From Mycolicibacterium stellerae (GTDB lineage: Bacteria > Actinomycetota > Actinomycetes > Mycobacteriales > Mycobacteriaceae): a DNA stretch of 64,000 nucleotides. The notes beneath the pieces were generated by a model. It did no database searches, had not been told where the DNA came from, and was given only the letters and a program-made list of their open reading frames with translations. The translations under genes were made by a program, and so were the position numbers. The number at the start of each line of letters is the position of its first letter. Within the stretch, counting starts at the first letter, position 1. Where the stretch lies: NCBI RefSeq assembly GCF_003719305.1, contig NZ_RARC01000001.1, positions 124,001 to 188,000 of the forward strand, read 5' to 3'. Shown piece by piece: positions 17,931 through 25,574 of this stretch.

Positions 17931-19400
17931 TCAAGCCCCGGGCGCCGAGATCTCGGTGGCTTCGGACCGCCCCCGCAGCACCTCGCTGCCCTTCGCGGTC
18001 CAGTGGGTGCGTTCAGCGTCGTCGGCGCGTTCGATGGCCGCCGACGAGCACAGGATTCGTCGATCCGAGGTCTTGGCGAGATCGGCGAGCCGCGCGGCCT
18101 CGTTGACCGGGTCGCCGATCACCGTGTACTCGTAGCGATTCTCGGCGCCGATGTTGCCAGCGAACACCGAGCCCGCAGAGACACCGATCCCGAAGTCGAC
18201 GAGCGGCAGCCCGCGCAGCTGTTCGCCGAGGGTGCGGGCGGTCGCCAACGCCGCCGAGGCAGCGCCGTCGGACCGCAGGGGGGCTCCGAACACGGCAAGC
18301 GCGGCGTCGCCCTGGAACTTGTTGATCATGCCTTCGCGCGCGTCGACAGCGTTGACGACGATGTGGAAGAACTCGTTGAGTACCTCGGCGACCTGCTGGG
18401 GCGGGTGGCTCGCGGCCAGCGCCGTCGAACCGGTCAGGTCGATGAAGAGGATCGCCGCCTCCTGCACATCACCCGACATCGATGCGCCCTCTTCGATGGC
18501 ACGACGCGCGACGTTGGTGCCGACGTGCCTGCCGAAGAGGTCGCGTACTCGCTCGCGTTCTGCCAATCCAGCGACCATCCGGTTGAATCCGCTTTGCAGC
18601 CTGCCGATTTCGGAGCGTTCGAAGACGTCGATCTCGGTCTCCAGGTGACCCTTCTCGACCTCGGCCATGGCGTCGACGACTTCGCCGATGGGGTCGGCGA
18701 TCGACCTGGACGTGAGGATCATCGTCGGCAGTCCGAGAAGCACCGCGGCGAGTGCAACCACGAGAACGGCGATCTCAACCGATGCCGTTTTCGGAATGAG
18801 CCAGCCGTTCGACCGCACCACAACCAGGGCCACGATGACCAGGCACGGCAGCGCGCTGCACAGAAGCCACAGCAGTATGAGTCGCGCCCACACACCTGGC
18901 GCGGCGACGAGGCGCTCGGAGGCGTGGGTGGCGGCGGCCAGCATGGGACGAACGATGTCCATCGTCAGCAGCAGGCTGATGCCCGCTGCCGCCGACCCGC
19001 CAAGGACGACGCCTGCCGCGGTCGGCGCGATGATGCCGATCCCGCCCTTGTAGTTGAGCGCGACGGAGATGGTTCCGCTGGCCACCCAGGTGCCCGCAAG
19101 CAGCGCGCACTGACGTCCGAGCAGCCTCGTCAACGACTTTCGCTGTCGTTCGTCGGGCTCCGAGCCGGGGATGAACCAGCGCAGGGTCGGCGCGATGTTC
19201 AGGGCGCCGCCGATCGCGATTACCACGGTTCCGACGGCGACCAGGACCGCAGAGCCGATGATGTTCGCCGGGCTGAAGTAGCGTTGCGTCCCGAGCAGTG
19301 CCTCGCCGCCCAGTGGAATGAGGATGGCGACGGCCGCGGTGATCGACAACAGATACGCGCCTGCGAGCCTGCTCGCGTAGTTGGCCGCCAACCTGCTCAT
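17931..19400 (-). CDS. Membrane-bound class III adenylate cyclase with HAMP domain
   Basis: A 489-residue protein: six predicted transmembrane helices up to about residue 225, a HAMP linker (ADPIGEVVDAMAEVEKGHLETEIDV, about 235-285) and a C-terminal cyclase domain (about 310-470). The cyclase shows metal-binding Asp residues in LFIDLTGST and NKFQGDAALAVFGAP, and YTVIGDPVNEAARL with the adenine- and transition-state-contacting residues. The architecture matches the Rv1318c/Rv1319c/Rv1320c/Rv3645 group. It makes cAMP at the membrane and is the first gene of a probable operon with pat. The start ATG at 19400 precedes the first hydrophobic helix. Confidence 0.93.
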   Translation of the reverse strand: MSRLAANYASRLAGAYLLSITAAVAILIPLGGEALLGTQRYFSPANIIGSAVLVAVGTVVIAIGGALNIAPTLRWFIPGSEPDERQRKSLTRLLGRQCALLAGTWVASGTISVALNYKGGIGIIAPTAAGVVLGGSAAAGISLLLTMDIVRPMLAAATHASERLVAAPGVWARLILLWLLCSALPCLVIVALVVVRSNGWLIPKTASVEIAVLVVALAAVLLGLPTMILTSRSIADPIGEVVDAMAEVEKGHLETEIDVFERSEIGRLQSGFNRMVAGLAERERVRDLFGRHVGTNVARRAIEEGASMSGDVQEAAILFIDLTGSTALAASHPPQQVAEVLNEFFHIVVNAVDAREGMINKFQGDAALAVFGAPLRSDGAASAALATARTLGEQLRGLPLVDFGIGVSAGSVFAGNIGAENRYEYTVIGDPVNEAARLADLAKTSDRRILCSSAAIERADDAERTHWTAKGSEVLRGRSEATEISAPGA

Positions 19401-19427
19401 GTGAACAACGTAGCGATAGGCCCCTGG

Positions 19428-20693
19428 TTACGGGTTCGGCTTGAACTCCAGGTGCAGTTCTGCCAGCCCACGCATGATGAATGTGGGCTCGTAGGCATAC
19501 CGTCGCACCTCCGCCGGACCGTGGTGCTCCTCCGAGATCCGCAAATCGGCCATCCGGTCGAGGATCCGATTCAACGAGATCCTGCCCTCGGTGCGCGCCA
19601 GCGGCGCTCCCGGACACGAGTGGGCGCCGCGAACGAAGGCGATCTGCTCGCGCACATTGCGGCGGTCGGGACGGAAGGTGTCGGGATCGGCGAACTTTCG
19701 CGCATCCCGGTTGCATGCCCCGGGCAGCAGCATGACGGTGGTGCCCGCGGGTATGTCGGTGTCGCCGATGGTGGTCGACGTGCGCGCCATCCGGAAGTGG
19801 GACTTGACCGGACTCTCCATCCGCAGTGTCTCTTCAAGGAAGGCGGGTATGCGGCCACGGTCCTCGCGCAGATATGCCTCATACTCCGGGTTCTCGGCCA
19901 TCACGCGCATCGCGGAACTGACGAGCTTCGTGGTGGTTTCGGTGCCTGCGGCGAACAGAAACGTCGACAGGTTCATCACGTCGTCGATGTCCGGCGTTGA
20001 CCCGTCATCGTAGGAGGCCTGCGCCAGTTCGGTGAGGACGTCGCCACGCGGTGCCCGCCTGCGATCCTCGATGTAGGCGTGGAACTTGTCGTTCAGCCAC
20101 TGCAGCGGGTTGTGCGTCGTCGGCGCTTCTTCGCCGAGTTGGCCGACCAGTTCCCCTGCGAACACGGCTCGGAACTCGTCGTGGTCCTCGGCGGGTACAC
20201 CGAGCAGGTCGGCAATGACCAACAGCGAGAACGGCTTCGCGTAGTCCTCGAGGAATTCGCATGAGCCCCGGTCGACGAACTTGTCGAGCTGTTCGTCGGC
20301 AAGCCGCCACATGAAGTCTTCGTTTTCCTTGAGCCGCTTGGGGGTGATGAGCTTGTTCAGCAGTCCCCTGGTCCGGGTGTGCAGCGGGGGGTCCTGTGTG
20401 GTGATGTGTTCGCTCATCGGGACCGCACCTCGGTGCTCTTCGATCAGGTCGGTGACGTCGTCGCCGCCGGGACCGAACGGCAGTCCCGAAAACGGCCCTG
20501 CCACCGAAATGCACGACGAGAACGCCGGATCCTTGTACACCGCCAGTGCCTCGTCATAGCCCGTGACGGCCAGCACGTTGAACGGCGTCGCCGGTGTCAC
20601 AGGGCATTTCGACCGCAGATGATCGAAGTACGGATACGGGTCGGGCACCAGGGCTTCGTCGGTGAAGAAGTCGACTGTTTCGAAGTCGGTCAT
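19428..20693 (-). CDS. Cytochrome P450
   Basis: A 421-residue soluble bacterial P450. The I-helix oxygen-activation motif is FAAGTETTT, the ExxR pair is in EETLRME, and the heme-thiolate loop is FVRGAHSCPGAPLAR. Its closest-looking families are actinobacterial hydroxylases of steroids or terpenes, but the substrate cannot be assigned. ATG at 20693 has AGGGAG upstream and overlaps the stop of a 16-codon repeated leader frame. It is the last gene of the SBP-AveC-SDR-ALDH-P450-P450 operon. An inverted repeat separates it from the preceding P450, so it may be expressed differently. No ferredoxin gene is adjacent. Confidence 0.95.
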   Translation of the reverse strand: MTDFETVDFFTDEALVPDPYPYFDHLRSKCPVTPATPFNVLAVTGYDEALAVYKDPAFSSCISVAGPFSGLPFGPGGDDVTDLIEEHRGAVPMSEHITTQDPPLHTRTRGLLNKLITPKRLKENEDFMWRLADEQLDKFVDRGSCEFLEDYAKPFSLLVIADLLGVPAEDHDEFRAVFAGELVGQLGEEAPTTHNPLQWLNDKFHAYIEDRRRAPRGDVLTELAQASYDDGSTPDIDDVMNLSTFLFAAGTETTTKLVSSAMRVMAENPEYEAYLREDRGRIPAFLEETLRMESPVKSHFRMARTSTTIGDTDIPAGTTVMLLPGACNRDARKFADPDTFRPDRRNVREQIAFVRGAHSCPGAPLARTEGRISLNRILDRMADLRISEEHHGPAEVRRYAYEPTFIMRGLAELHLEFKPNP

Positions 20694-20740
20694 GTGACAC
20701 TCCCTTTCATGGCGAGCCCTTTCATGGCGAGCCCTTTCAT
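20690..20740 (-). CDS. Putative 16-residue repeated leader peptide
   Basis: Starting at the ATG with first base 20740, the minus strand reads MKGLAMKGLAMKGSVT and stops in a TGA that overlaps the P450 ATG (ATGA). The frame is built from three perfect 15-base repeats. Each repeat carries an AAAGGG motif placed as a Shine-Dalgarno for the following ATG. This could be a translationally coupled leader or a means of loading ribosomes at the P450 start. Expression is not shown; the in-frame repeats and stop-start overlap are directly visible. Confidence 0.4.
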   Translation of the reverse strand: MKGLAMKGLAMKGSVT

Positions 20741-20746
20741 GGCGAG
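20702..20746 (-). repeat. Three perfect 15-bp tandem repeats
   Basis: On the minus strand the unit is CTCGCCATGAAAGGG, occurring at 20732-20746, 20717-20731 and 20702-20716 without mismatch. The unit is five codons long and each contains a start codon plus a purine-rich ribosome-binding core. It sits in the leader of the downstream P450. Confidence 0.95.
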
Positions 20747-20801
20747 CAGACGCAAATGCACCCGAAAGTGCGGCATTTAGGGGACTTTTGCGACTGCTCG
20801 C
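20742..20801. repeat. Long inverted repeat (REP-like) between two P450 genes
   Basis: The arms GCGAGCAGACGCAAA (20742-20756) and TTTGCGACTGCTCGC (20787-20801) pair at 14 of 15 positions around a 30-base loop. The right arm lies inside the last codons of the upstream P450 gene and the left arm borders the tandem repeats. It may stabilise the upstream message or attenuate the downstream P450. Sequences of the GAGCAGACGCAAA type are, from memory, dispersed in several mycobacterial genomes; that part needs a genome search. Confidence 0.6.
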
Positions 20802-22018
20802 GCGGAGGCGGGGTCGAAGAGCACCGGTAGCGATGTCGGCGAGCGGAACACCATGCCGCGGATGTGCGGGTCGTCGCCGCCTGGATCCAGCCGAAGGTTG
20901 GGCAGCCGGTCCAGCAGCAGGTTGACCGCGGTGCGCATCTCGAGACGCGCCAAATGCATGCCGAGACAGACGTGGACCCCGTGTCCCCAGCTGATGGGGA
21001 CCTTCGCCTGCCGGAAGATGTCGAAGCGGTCGGGATCGGGGTATCTGTCCTCCTGCCGGTTGGCCGCGCCCAGCATCGGCATCACAGACGAGCCTTGCGG
21101 AATCGGCACCCCGGACAGTTCGGTGTCCCTGGTCGCGACCCGAGTGATGTTCAGCAACGGCGCATCCCATCGCACCGCCTCTTCGATCGCCTGCGGAATG
21201 AGCGACCGGTCGGCGCGGACCGCCTCGAGTTGATCCTCGTTGGTCAGCAGCCCGAACAGCAGGTTGCCCAGCGACCGGTACGTGGTCTCCACCCCGGCAG
21301 GCAGCAGCAGCCGGATGAACGAGTAGATGTCCTCGTCGGCCAGCTTGTGCCCGTCGATCTCAGCGGCTGCGAGGCTGCTGATCAGGTCCTCGCGCGGTTC
21401 GGCCCGACGGGCCGCCAGGATCGGGCTGAAGTAGTCCACCAGCGCCTGCGACGCCGCCATGCCGCGTTCCGGGTTGACGGTGAAGCTGAGCATCGAGATC
21501 GACCAGCGTTGGAACTGCGGGAAGTCCTCCTCCGGCAGGCCGAGCAGCGCGGCGATGATGCGGGTCGGATACGGAAAGGTGAATGTCTTGACCAAGTCTG
21601 CCTTGCCGTCGCCGGCGAACTGGTCGATCAGTTCGTTGCCGATGCGGCCGACGATCTCGTCCTCCCACCGCGCGAGCGCCTTCTGGGTGAACGCCTTGGT
21701 CACCAGCGACCGCAGCCTGCCGTGCACGGGTTCGTCCATGCCAAGCATCACCCCGTGGCCGAGCACGTCGCCGAAGATCTGGATCACCACGTTGGACGAG
21801 TAAGTCTCGTTGTCGCGCAACATCGTCTGGATGTCCTCGTGCCGGTACACGATGAACACCGGCTTGCCCTCCTCGCCCGGCATGGCGGACATGTCGATCC
21901 GCTGGATCGGTGTCTCGTGGCGTTGCTTGGCCAACTCCGGATAGGGGTCGCGGACGTTGCCCGAGACGACGTCGTCGAACGCCCCGAAGTCCTCGAGGTC
22001 GTCGAACAGATCTGACAT
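20777..22018 (-). CDS. Cytochrome P450
   Basis: A 413-residue soluble P450, distinct from its downstream neighbour (low overall similarity). The I-helix is LLLPAGVETTYR, the ExxR motif is EEAVRWD and the heme-binding loop is WGHGVHVCLGMHLAR. The start MSDLFDDLEDFGAFDD is acidic, as in many mycobacterial P450s. ATG at 22018, 10 bases after the aldehyde dehydrogenase stop. Membership in an operon with an SDR and an ALDH suggests sequential oxidation of a C-H group to alcohol, aldehyde and acid, but this order is inference. Confidence 0.95.
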   Translation of the reverse strand: MSDLFDDLEDFGAFDDVVSGNVRDPYPELAKQRHETPIQRIDMSAMPGEEGKPVFIVYRHEDIQTMLRDNETYSSNVVIQIFGDVLGHGVMLGMDEPVHGRLRSLVTKAFTQKALARWEDEIVGRIGNELIDQFAGDGKADLVKTFTFPYPTRIIAALLGLPEEDFPQFQRWSISMLSFTVNPERGMAASQALVDYFSPILAARRAEPREDLISSLAAAEIDGHKLADEDIYSFIRLLLPAGVETTYRSLGNLLFGLLTNEDQLEAVRADRSLIPQAIEEAVRWDAPLLNITRVATRDTELSGVPIPQGSSVMPMLGAANRQEDRYPDPDRFDIFRQAKVPISWGHGVHVCLGMHLARLEMRTAVNLLLDRLPNLRLDPGGDDPHIRGMVFRSPTSLPVLFDPASARAVAKVP

Positions 22019-22028
22019 GCTGCTCCCG

Positions 22029-23513
22029 TCAAGTCGCCGGGTAGGCGACCGATTTCACTTCGGTGTACTGGTCGAAACCCGTGATGCCGTTCTGCCGCCC
22101 GACGCCGCTGGCTTTGTAGCCGCCGAACGGTGTGTCGGCGCCGTAACCGGCGGTGCCGTTGAGCCCGATGAAGCCGGCGCGCAGCCGCTTGGCCACCGCC
22201 AGGGCGTGATCGAGCGTTCCGGACATGACGTTGCCTGCGAGCCCGTACGGGCTGTCGTTCGCGATCCGCACGGCGTCGTCTTCGTCGTCGAACGGGATGA
22301 CGACGAGCACCGGCCCGAAGATCTCTTCCTGCGCGATGGTCATCGAGTTGTCGACATCGACGAAAAGCGTTGGCTTGACGAAGTATCCGTTGTCCAGCCC
22401 GTCGGGCGCCTCGGCTCCGCCGACGAGCATCGTGGCGCCTTCCTCGACGCCCTTCTCGATGTAGCCACGGATCCGGCTGCGCTGCTTGTCGGAGATGACG
22501 GGGCCGCACATGGTAGCGGGGTCCTGCGGGTCGCCGGGCGCGACGCTTTCGTAGATGCCTTTGAGGATCTCGACGCCTTCGTCGTACCGCGACCGCGGAA
22601 GCAGCATCCGGGTCGGCATCGCGCAGCCCTGTCCCGCATGCATGCACGGCGCGATGCCCATCATGCACCCCAACGCGAAGTCGGCGTCCTCCAGCACGAT
22701 CGTCGCCGACTTGCCGCCCAGTTCCAGAAAGAGGCGCTTCATCGTCGCGGCGCCCTTTTCCATGATCCGCTTGCCGACGACCGTCGAACCGGTGAACGAG
22801 ATCAGGTCCACCTTTGGTGACAGGGTGAGTTCCTCGCCGACGAAATGGTCCGAGGCCGTCACGACATTGACCACACCTGCCGGGATGTCGGTGTTCTCCG
22901 CGATCAGCCTGCCGATCCGGGTGGCGTTGAACGGCGTGTTCGGCGCAGGTTTCACGACAACCGTGTTGCCCGTGGCCAGCGCCTGGCCCAGCTTCTGAAT
23001 GGTGACCTCGAACGGGAAGTTCCATGGCACGATCGCGCCGACGACACCGGCAGGCTCACGCCACACCACCCGCGTGGTGTTCACCCCGGTGAGCGAGATC
23101 ATCGCATCGCCAAGCGATGTCTCCCAAGGGTATTCGTCGATCAGCTTGGCGGGGTAGTGCAGCGCGTCGGCAAGCGGCGCGTCGAGCTGCGGCCCGTAGG
23201 TGACCGAGCGCGGGCAGCCCACCTCCCCGATGAGCTCTTCGCGGAGTTCCTCCTGCTCGGCCTCGATCGCGTCCTGCAGCTGCAGCAGGCACTTCTGCCG
23301 GAACGAGTGGTTCGTAGACCAGTCCGTCTCGTCGAACGCGCGTCTCGCCGCGTCGATGGCACGGTGCATATCCTCTTTCGACGCGTCGGCGACCTCGCCG
23401 AGCGGCTCCTCTGTTGCCGGGTTGATATTGGTGAAAGTGCCTGCCGCACCGTCGACGAGCTCGCCGTCGATCATCATCTTCGATTCGAAGGTCACGTTCG
23501 GGGCGTCAGCCAT
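22029..23513 (-). CDS. Aldehyde dehydrogenase family protein
   Basis: A 494-residue NAD(P)-dependent aldehyde dehydrogenase. Visible elements are the substrate/NAD block VGAIVPWNFPFEVTIQKLGQAL, SFTGSTVVGKRIM, the general-base Glu in LFLELGGKSATIV, the catalytic Cys in GQGCAMPTRMLLP and the EEIFGPVLVV block. ATG at 23513 overlaps the upstream SDR stop by 8 bases in the sequence ATGGCTGA, a strong sign of translational coupling. It would convert an aldehyde made by the SDR/P450 enzymes of this operon to a carboxylate; the true substrate is unknown. Confidence 0.95.
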   Translation of the reverse strand: MADAPNVTFESKMMIDGELVDGAAGTFTNINPATEEPLGEVADASKEDMHRAIDAARRAFDETDWSTNHSFRQKCLLQLQDAIEAEQEELREELIGEVGCPRSVTYGPQLDAPLADALHYPAKLIDEYPWETSLGDAMISLTGVNTTRVVWREPAGVVGAIVPWNFPFEVTIQKLGQALATGNTVVVKPAPNTPFNATRIGRLIAENTDIPAGVVNVVTASDHFVGEELTLSPKVDLISFTGSTVVGKRIMEKGAATMKRLFLELGGKSATIVLEDADFALGCMMGIAPCMHAGQGCAMPTRMLLPRSRYDEGVEILKGIYESVAPGDPQDPATMCGPVISDKQRSRIRGYIEKGVEEGATMLVGGAEAPDGLDNGYFVKPTLFVDVDNSMTIAQEEIFGPVLVVIPFDDEDDAVRIANDSPYGLAGNVMSGTLDHALAVAKRLRAGFIGLNGTAGYGADTPFGGYKASGVGRQNGITGFDQYTEVKSVAYPAT

Positions 23514-24435
23514 CGATGTCACTTTCCCGGGAGGCGTCGGGCGCTCCCATGGTTGCGGCAGGCGTGCCACCCAGAGCGCCGAACCGGGGGATTCCCATCA
23601 TCAGACGGGTCATGGTGTGCATCCAGGCGCCGGGCAGCACCCGGTTCATGATCAGCAGCATGCGCGCGTCGGCGCCCACTGACCGCCGCACGAACGCCGC
23701 CTTCCCGTCCAGCGCCTTGGCCAGCGCCGTCGCGAAGCGATCCGGCGACTTCGCCGCGTACTTCATCGCGGCCCGGCCACGCTTGTCCATCGTGTGATGG
23801 TGGGCGGCGTACGGGCCGTCGAAGTCTCGGCTGTCCGTGGTGCCCGCGTCGGTGATGATCTCGGTGTCATGGGTGCCGGTGACCAGGATGGTGACACCGA
23901 TGCCGAACGATGTGACCTCACCGGCCAAGGCTTCGCCCCACCGCTCGAGCGCACCCTTGACCGCCGAATACGGTGCGGTCGCGGGCATTCCGCGGACACC
24001 GCTCGAGCTCGACACAAGCACGATGCGCCCTCTGTCCGCCGCCCGCATCGACGGCAGCAACGCCTTCGTCAGGGCGACCGGGCCGAAGATGTTGGTGGCG
24101 AACATGGTTTCCCACAGGCTGATCGGCGCTTCCTCGACCATTCCAGCCGCGGAGATGCCCGCGTTGTGCACCAATGCGGATGGGGCGCCGATGGCTTCGG
24201 TGATCGACTTCGCCGCGGCCGCAACGGACGCGGGGTCGGTGAGGTCAAGCGTGACGCCGATCAGCCGCGGATCGTCGGCATCCGCACCGGTGGCTTCCCG
24301 CAACCTCTGCATGCCCGCGTCGACCGACCGCATCGCCCCGACAACCCGCCATCCCCGCTTGTACAGCAGTACAGCGGAGGCCAACCCGAGGCCGCGGGAC
24401 GCTCCGGTGATGACGACGCTGCGCGTCTCAGCCAT
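23506..24435 (-). CDS. Short-chain dehydrogenase/reductase
   Basis: A 309-residue classical SDR. It has the cofactor motif TGASRGLG (residues 10-17), NNAG-type VHNAGIS, the catalytic Ser in VLVSSSSGVRG and the YSAVK Tyr/Lys pair. The C-terminal 100 residues extend beyond the usual 250-residue SDR and include a hydrophobic, Met-rich segment (MLLIMNRVLPGAWMHTMTRLMMG) that may contact a membrane or lipid substrate. ATG at 24435 overlaps the AveC-like gene stop by 8 bases with the same ATGGCTGA sequence seen at its own 3' end. Likely oxidises an alcohol or reduces a ketone of the operon's lipophilic substrate. Confidence 0.92.
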   Translation of the reverse strand: MAETRSVVITGASRGLGLASAVLLYKRGWRVVGAMRSVDAGMQRLREATGADADDPRLIGVTLDLTDPASVAAAAKSITEAIGAPSALVHNAGISAAGMVEEAPISLWETMFATNIFGPVALTKALLPSMRAADRGRIVLVSSSSGVRGMPATAPYSAVKGALERWGEALAGEVTSFGIGVTILVTGTHDTEIITDAGTTDSRDFDGPYAAHHHTMDKRGRAAMKYAAKSPDRFATALAKALDGKAAFVRRSVGADARMLLIMNRVLPGAWMHTMTRLMMGIPRFGALGGTPAATMGAPDASRESDIDG

Positions 24436-25570
24436 TCGGGCCCTGGGTCGCGCATGCGCCTTCACCGCGCGGCGGCGGTTCGACGTCGGGCCTGCCGTCC
24501 GGCAGACCCTGCTGCCAGGTGGACCACTTCCCCACCGAGAACGGGCCTTGGGCGCCCTCCTTCTCGTAATAGCCTTGCGGGTCATACACTTTGGCCTCTG
24601 GATATGGCCACGGGCATGCGACGGACGTGGCAAGCCCACTGGCCTTGATCACCCAGAACCATCCGCCGTAGGCGAAGTAGGAGACGTTGATGATGGCGAA
24701 CATCACCAGGAAGGTGCCAAGTACCGGCTTCGTCGGGAACAGCTTGGCCTTCGCAGCGAGCTTCTCCGCCACCGACTTTCCCGTGTCGTCGCGGTAGACG
24801 AGGATGGCCGCAGGGATCATCACGAAGGTCACCGACAGCGACTCCCAGATCAGCGGGAACTGGAACGTGGTGCCGGGAAAAAGCGTGCCGAACGGGATCG
24901 CCTGCGAGTAGATGTACAGCCCCGTTCGCACCAGGCTGATCTCCAGAACGGCGTCGAAGATGAAGCCGATCACCAGCACCAGTGCGGCCAAACTGATCAG
25001 CGGGTGCCGGGCGACGAACGCTTCCGGACCGCGCTTGGCCGCCATCCTGCGGAGAATCCAGATCGCGGGGAAGTACGGGCCGAAGTAGAACGTCACGTAT
25101 CCGAACACGATGAAGGGTTCGACGGTCGGCGACATCATGATCAGCGGCCAGGATTCCGGCCAGTGCAACAACATCGGGTTGTACACCGCATACGGCGACC
25201 AGTTCATGATCGGGTCCTGCCACACGATCAGCGTCGTCACCAGAACCATCAGCAACACCGGGCTGCCGGGATTTCGCCGCCAGCCGCGGATGAAGACGAC
25301 GGTCAGCACCACCACCATGATCAATGCGCCGGCCTGCGGGATGACCTGCCAGTGGTCGAATCCCGTCAGGAACCCGACCGGGCGGGGCCGCCCCTCGACA
25401 TTCGGGTTGGCCACGCGCGGGTCGACGTCCGTACGCCCGACCGCGGCGAACAACCCGAGGAAGGCGAGCCAGGCAACAAGTGAAATCCATCGACCCCAGT
25501 TCGGGCCGGTGCGCGCCGAGGCAGGTGAGACGACCCGTGTACCGGCCGGGGAGGACTCCTGCGTCGTCAT
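24428..25570 (-). CDS. AveC-like (spirocyclase-family) membrane protein
   Basis: A 380-residue integral membrane protein with about seven hydrophobic helices, starting with WISLVAWLAFLGLFAAVG. It contains conserved-looking loops: WQDPIMNWSPYAVYNP, HWPESWPLIMMSPTVEPF and FPLIWESLSVTF. These resemble actinobacterial proteins annotated as spirocyclase AveC family, named after the avermectin spiroketal cyclase; catalysis by the mycobacterial members is not established. The C-terminus is soluble and Pro/Gly-rich. ATG at 25570 follows the solute-binding protein stop by 4 bases. A shorter relative with the same WP-rich loops is encoded at 44342-45127, also beside a P450. Confidence 0.75.
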   Translation of the reverse strand: MTTQESSPAGTRVVSPASARTGPNWGRWISLVAWLAFLGLFAAVGRTDVDPRVANPNVEGRPRPVGFLTGFDHWQVIPQAGALIMVVVLTVVFIRGWRRNPGSPVLLMVLVTTLIVWQDPIMNWSPYAVYNPMLLHWPESWPLIMMSPTVEPFIVFGYVTFYFGPYFPAIWILRRMAAKRGPEAFVARHPLISLAALVLVIGFIFDAVLEISLVRTGLYIYSQAIPFGTLFPGTTFQFPLIWESLSVTFVMIPAAILVYRDDTGKSVAEKLAAKAKLFPTKPVLGTFLVMFAIINVSYFAYGGWFWVIKASGLATSVACPWPYPEAKVYDPQGYYEKEGAQGPFSVGKWSTWQQGLPDGRPDVEPPPRGEGACATQGPNG

Positions 25571-25574
25571 CGGA

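Noticed and set aside
18003..20000. A 665-codon plus-strand open frame antisense to the adenylate cyclase and P450
   Set aside because: Composition is Arg/Gly/Asp-rich without any domain, while the opposite strand has complete catalytic motifs for cyclase and P450.
20702..20801. CRISPR-like repeats
   Set aside because: The repeats are contiguous 15-base units without spacers and the adjacent palindrome is a single copy; no cas gene is present.
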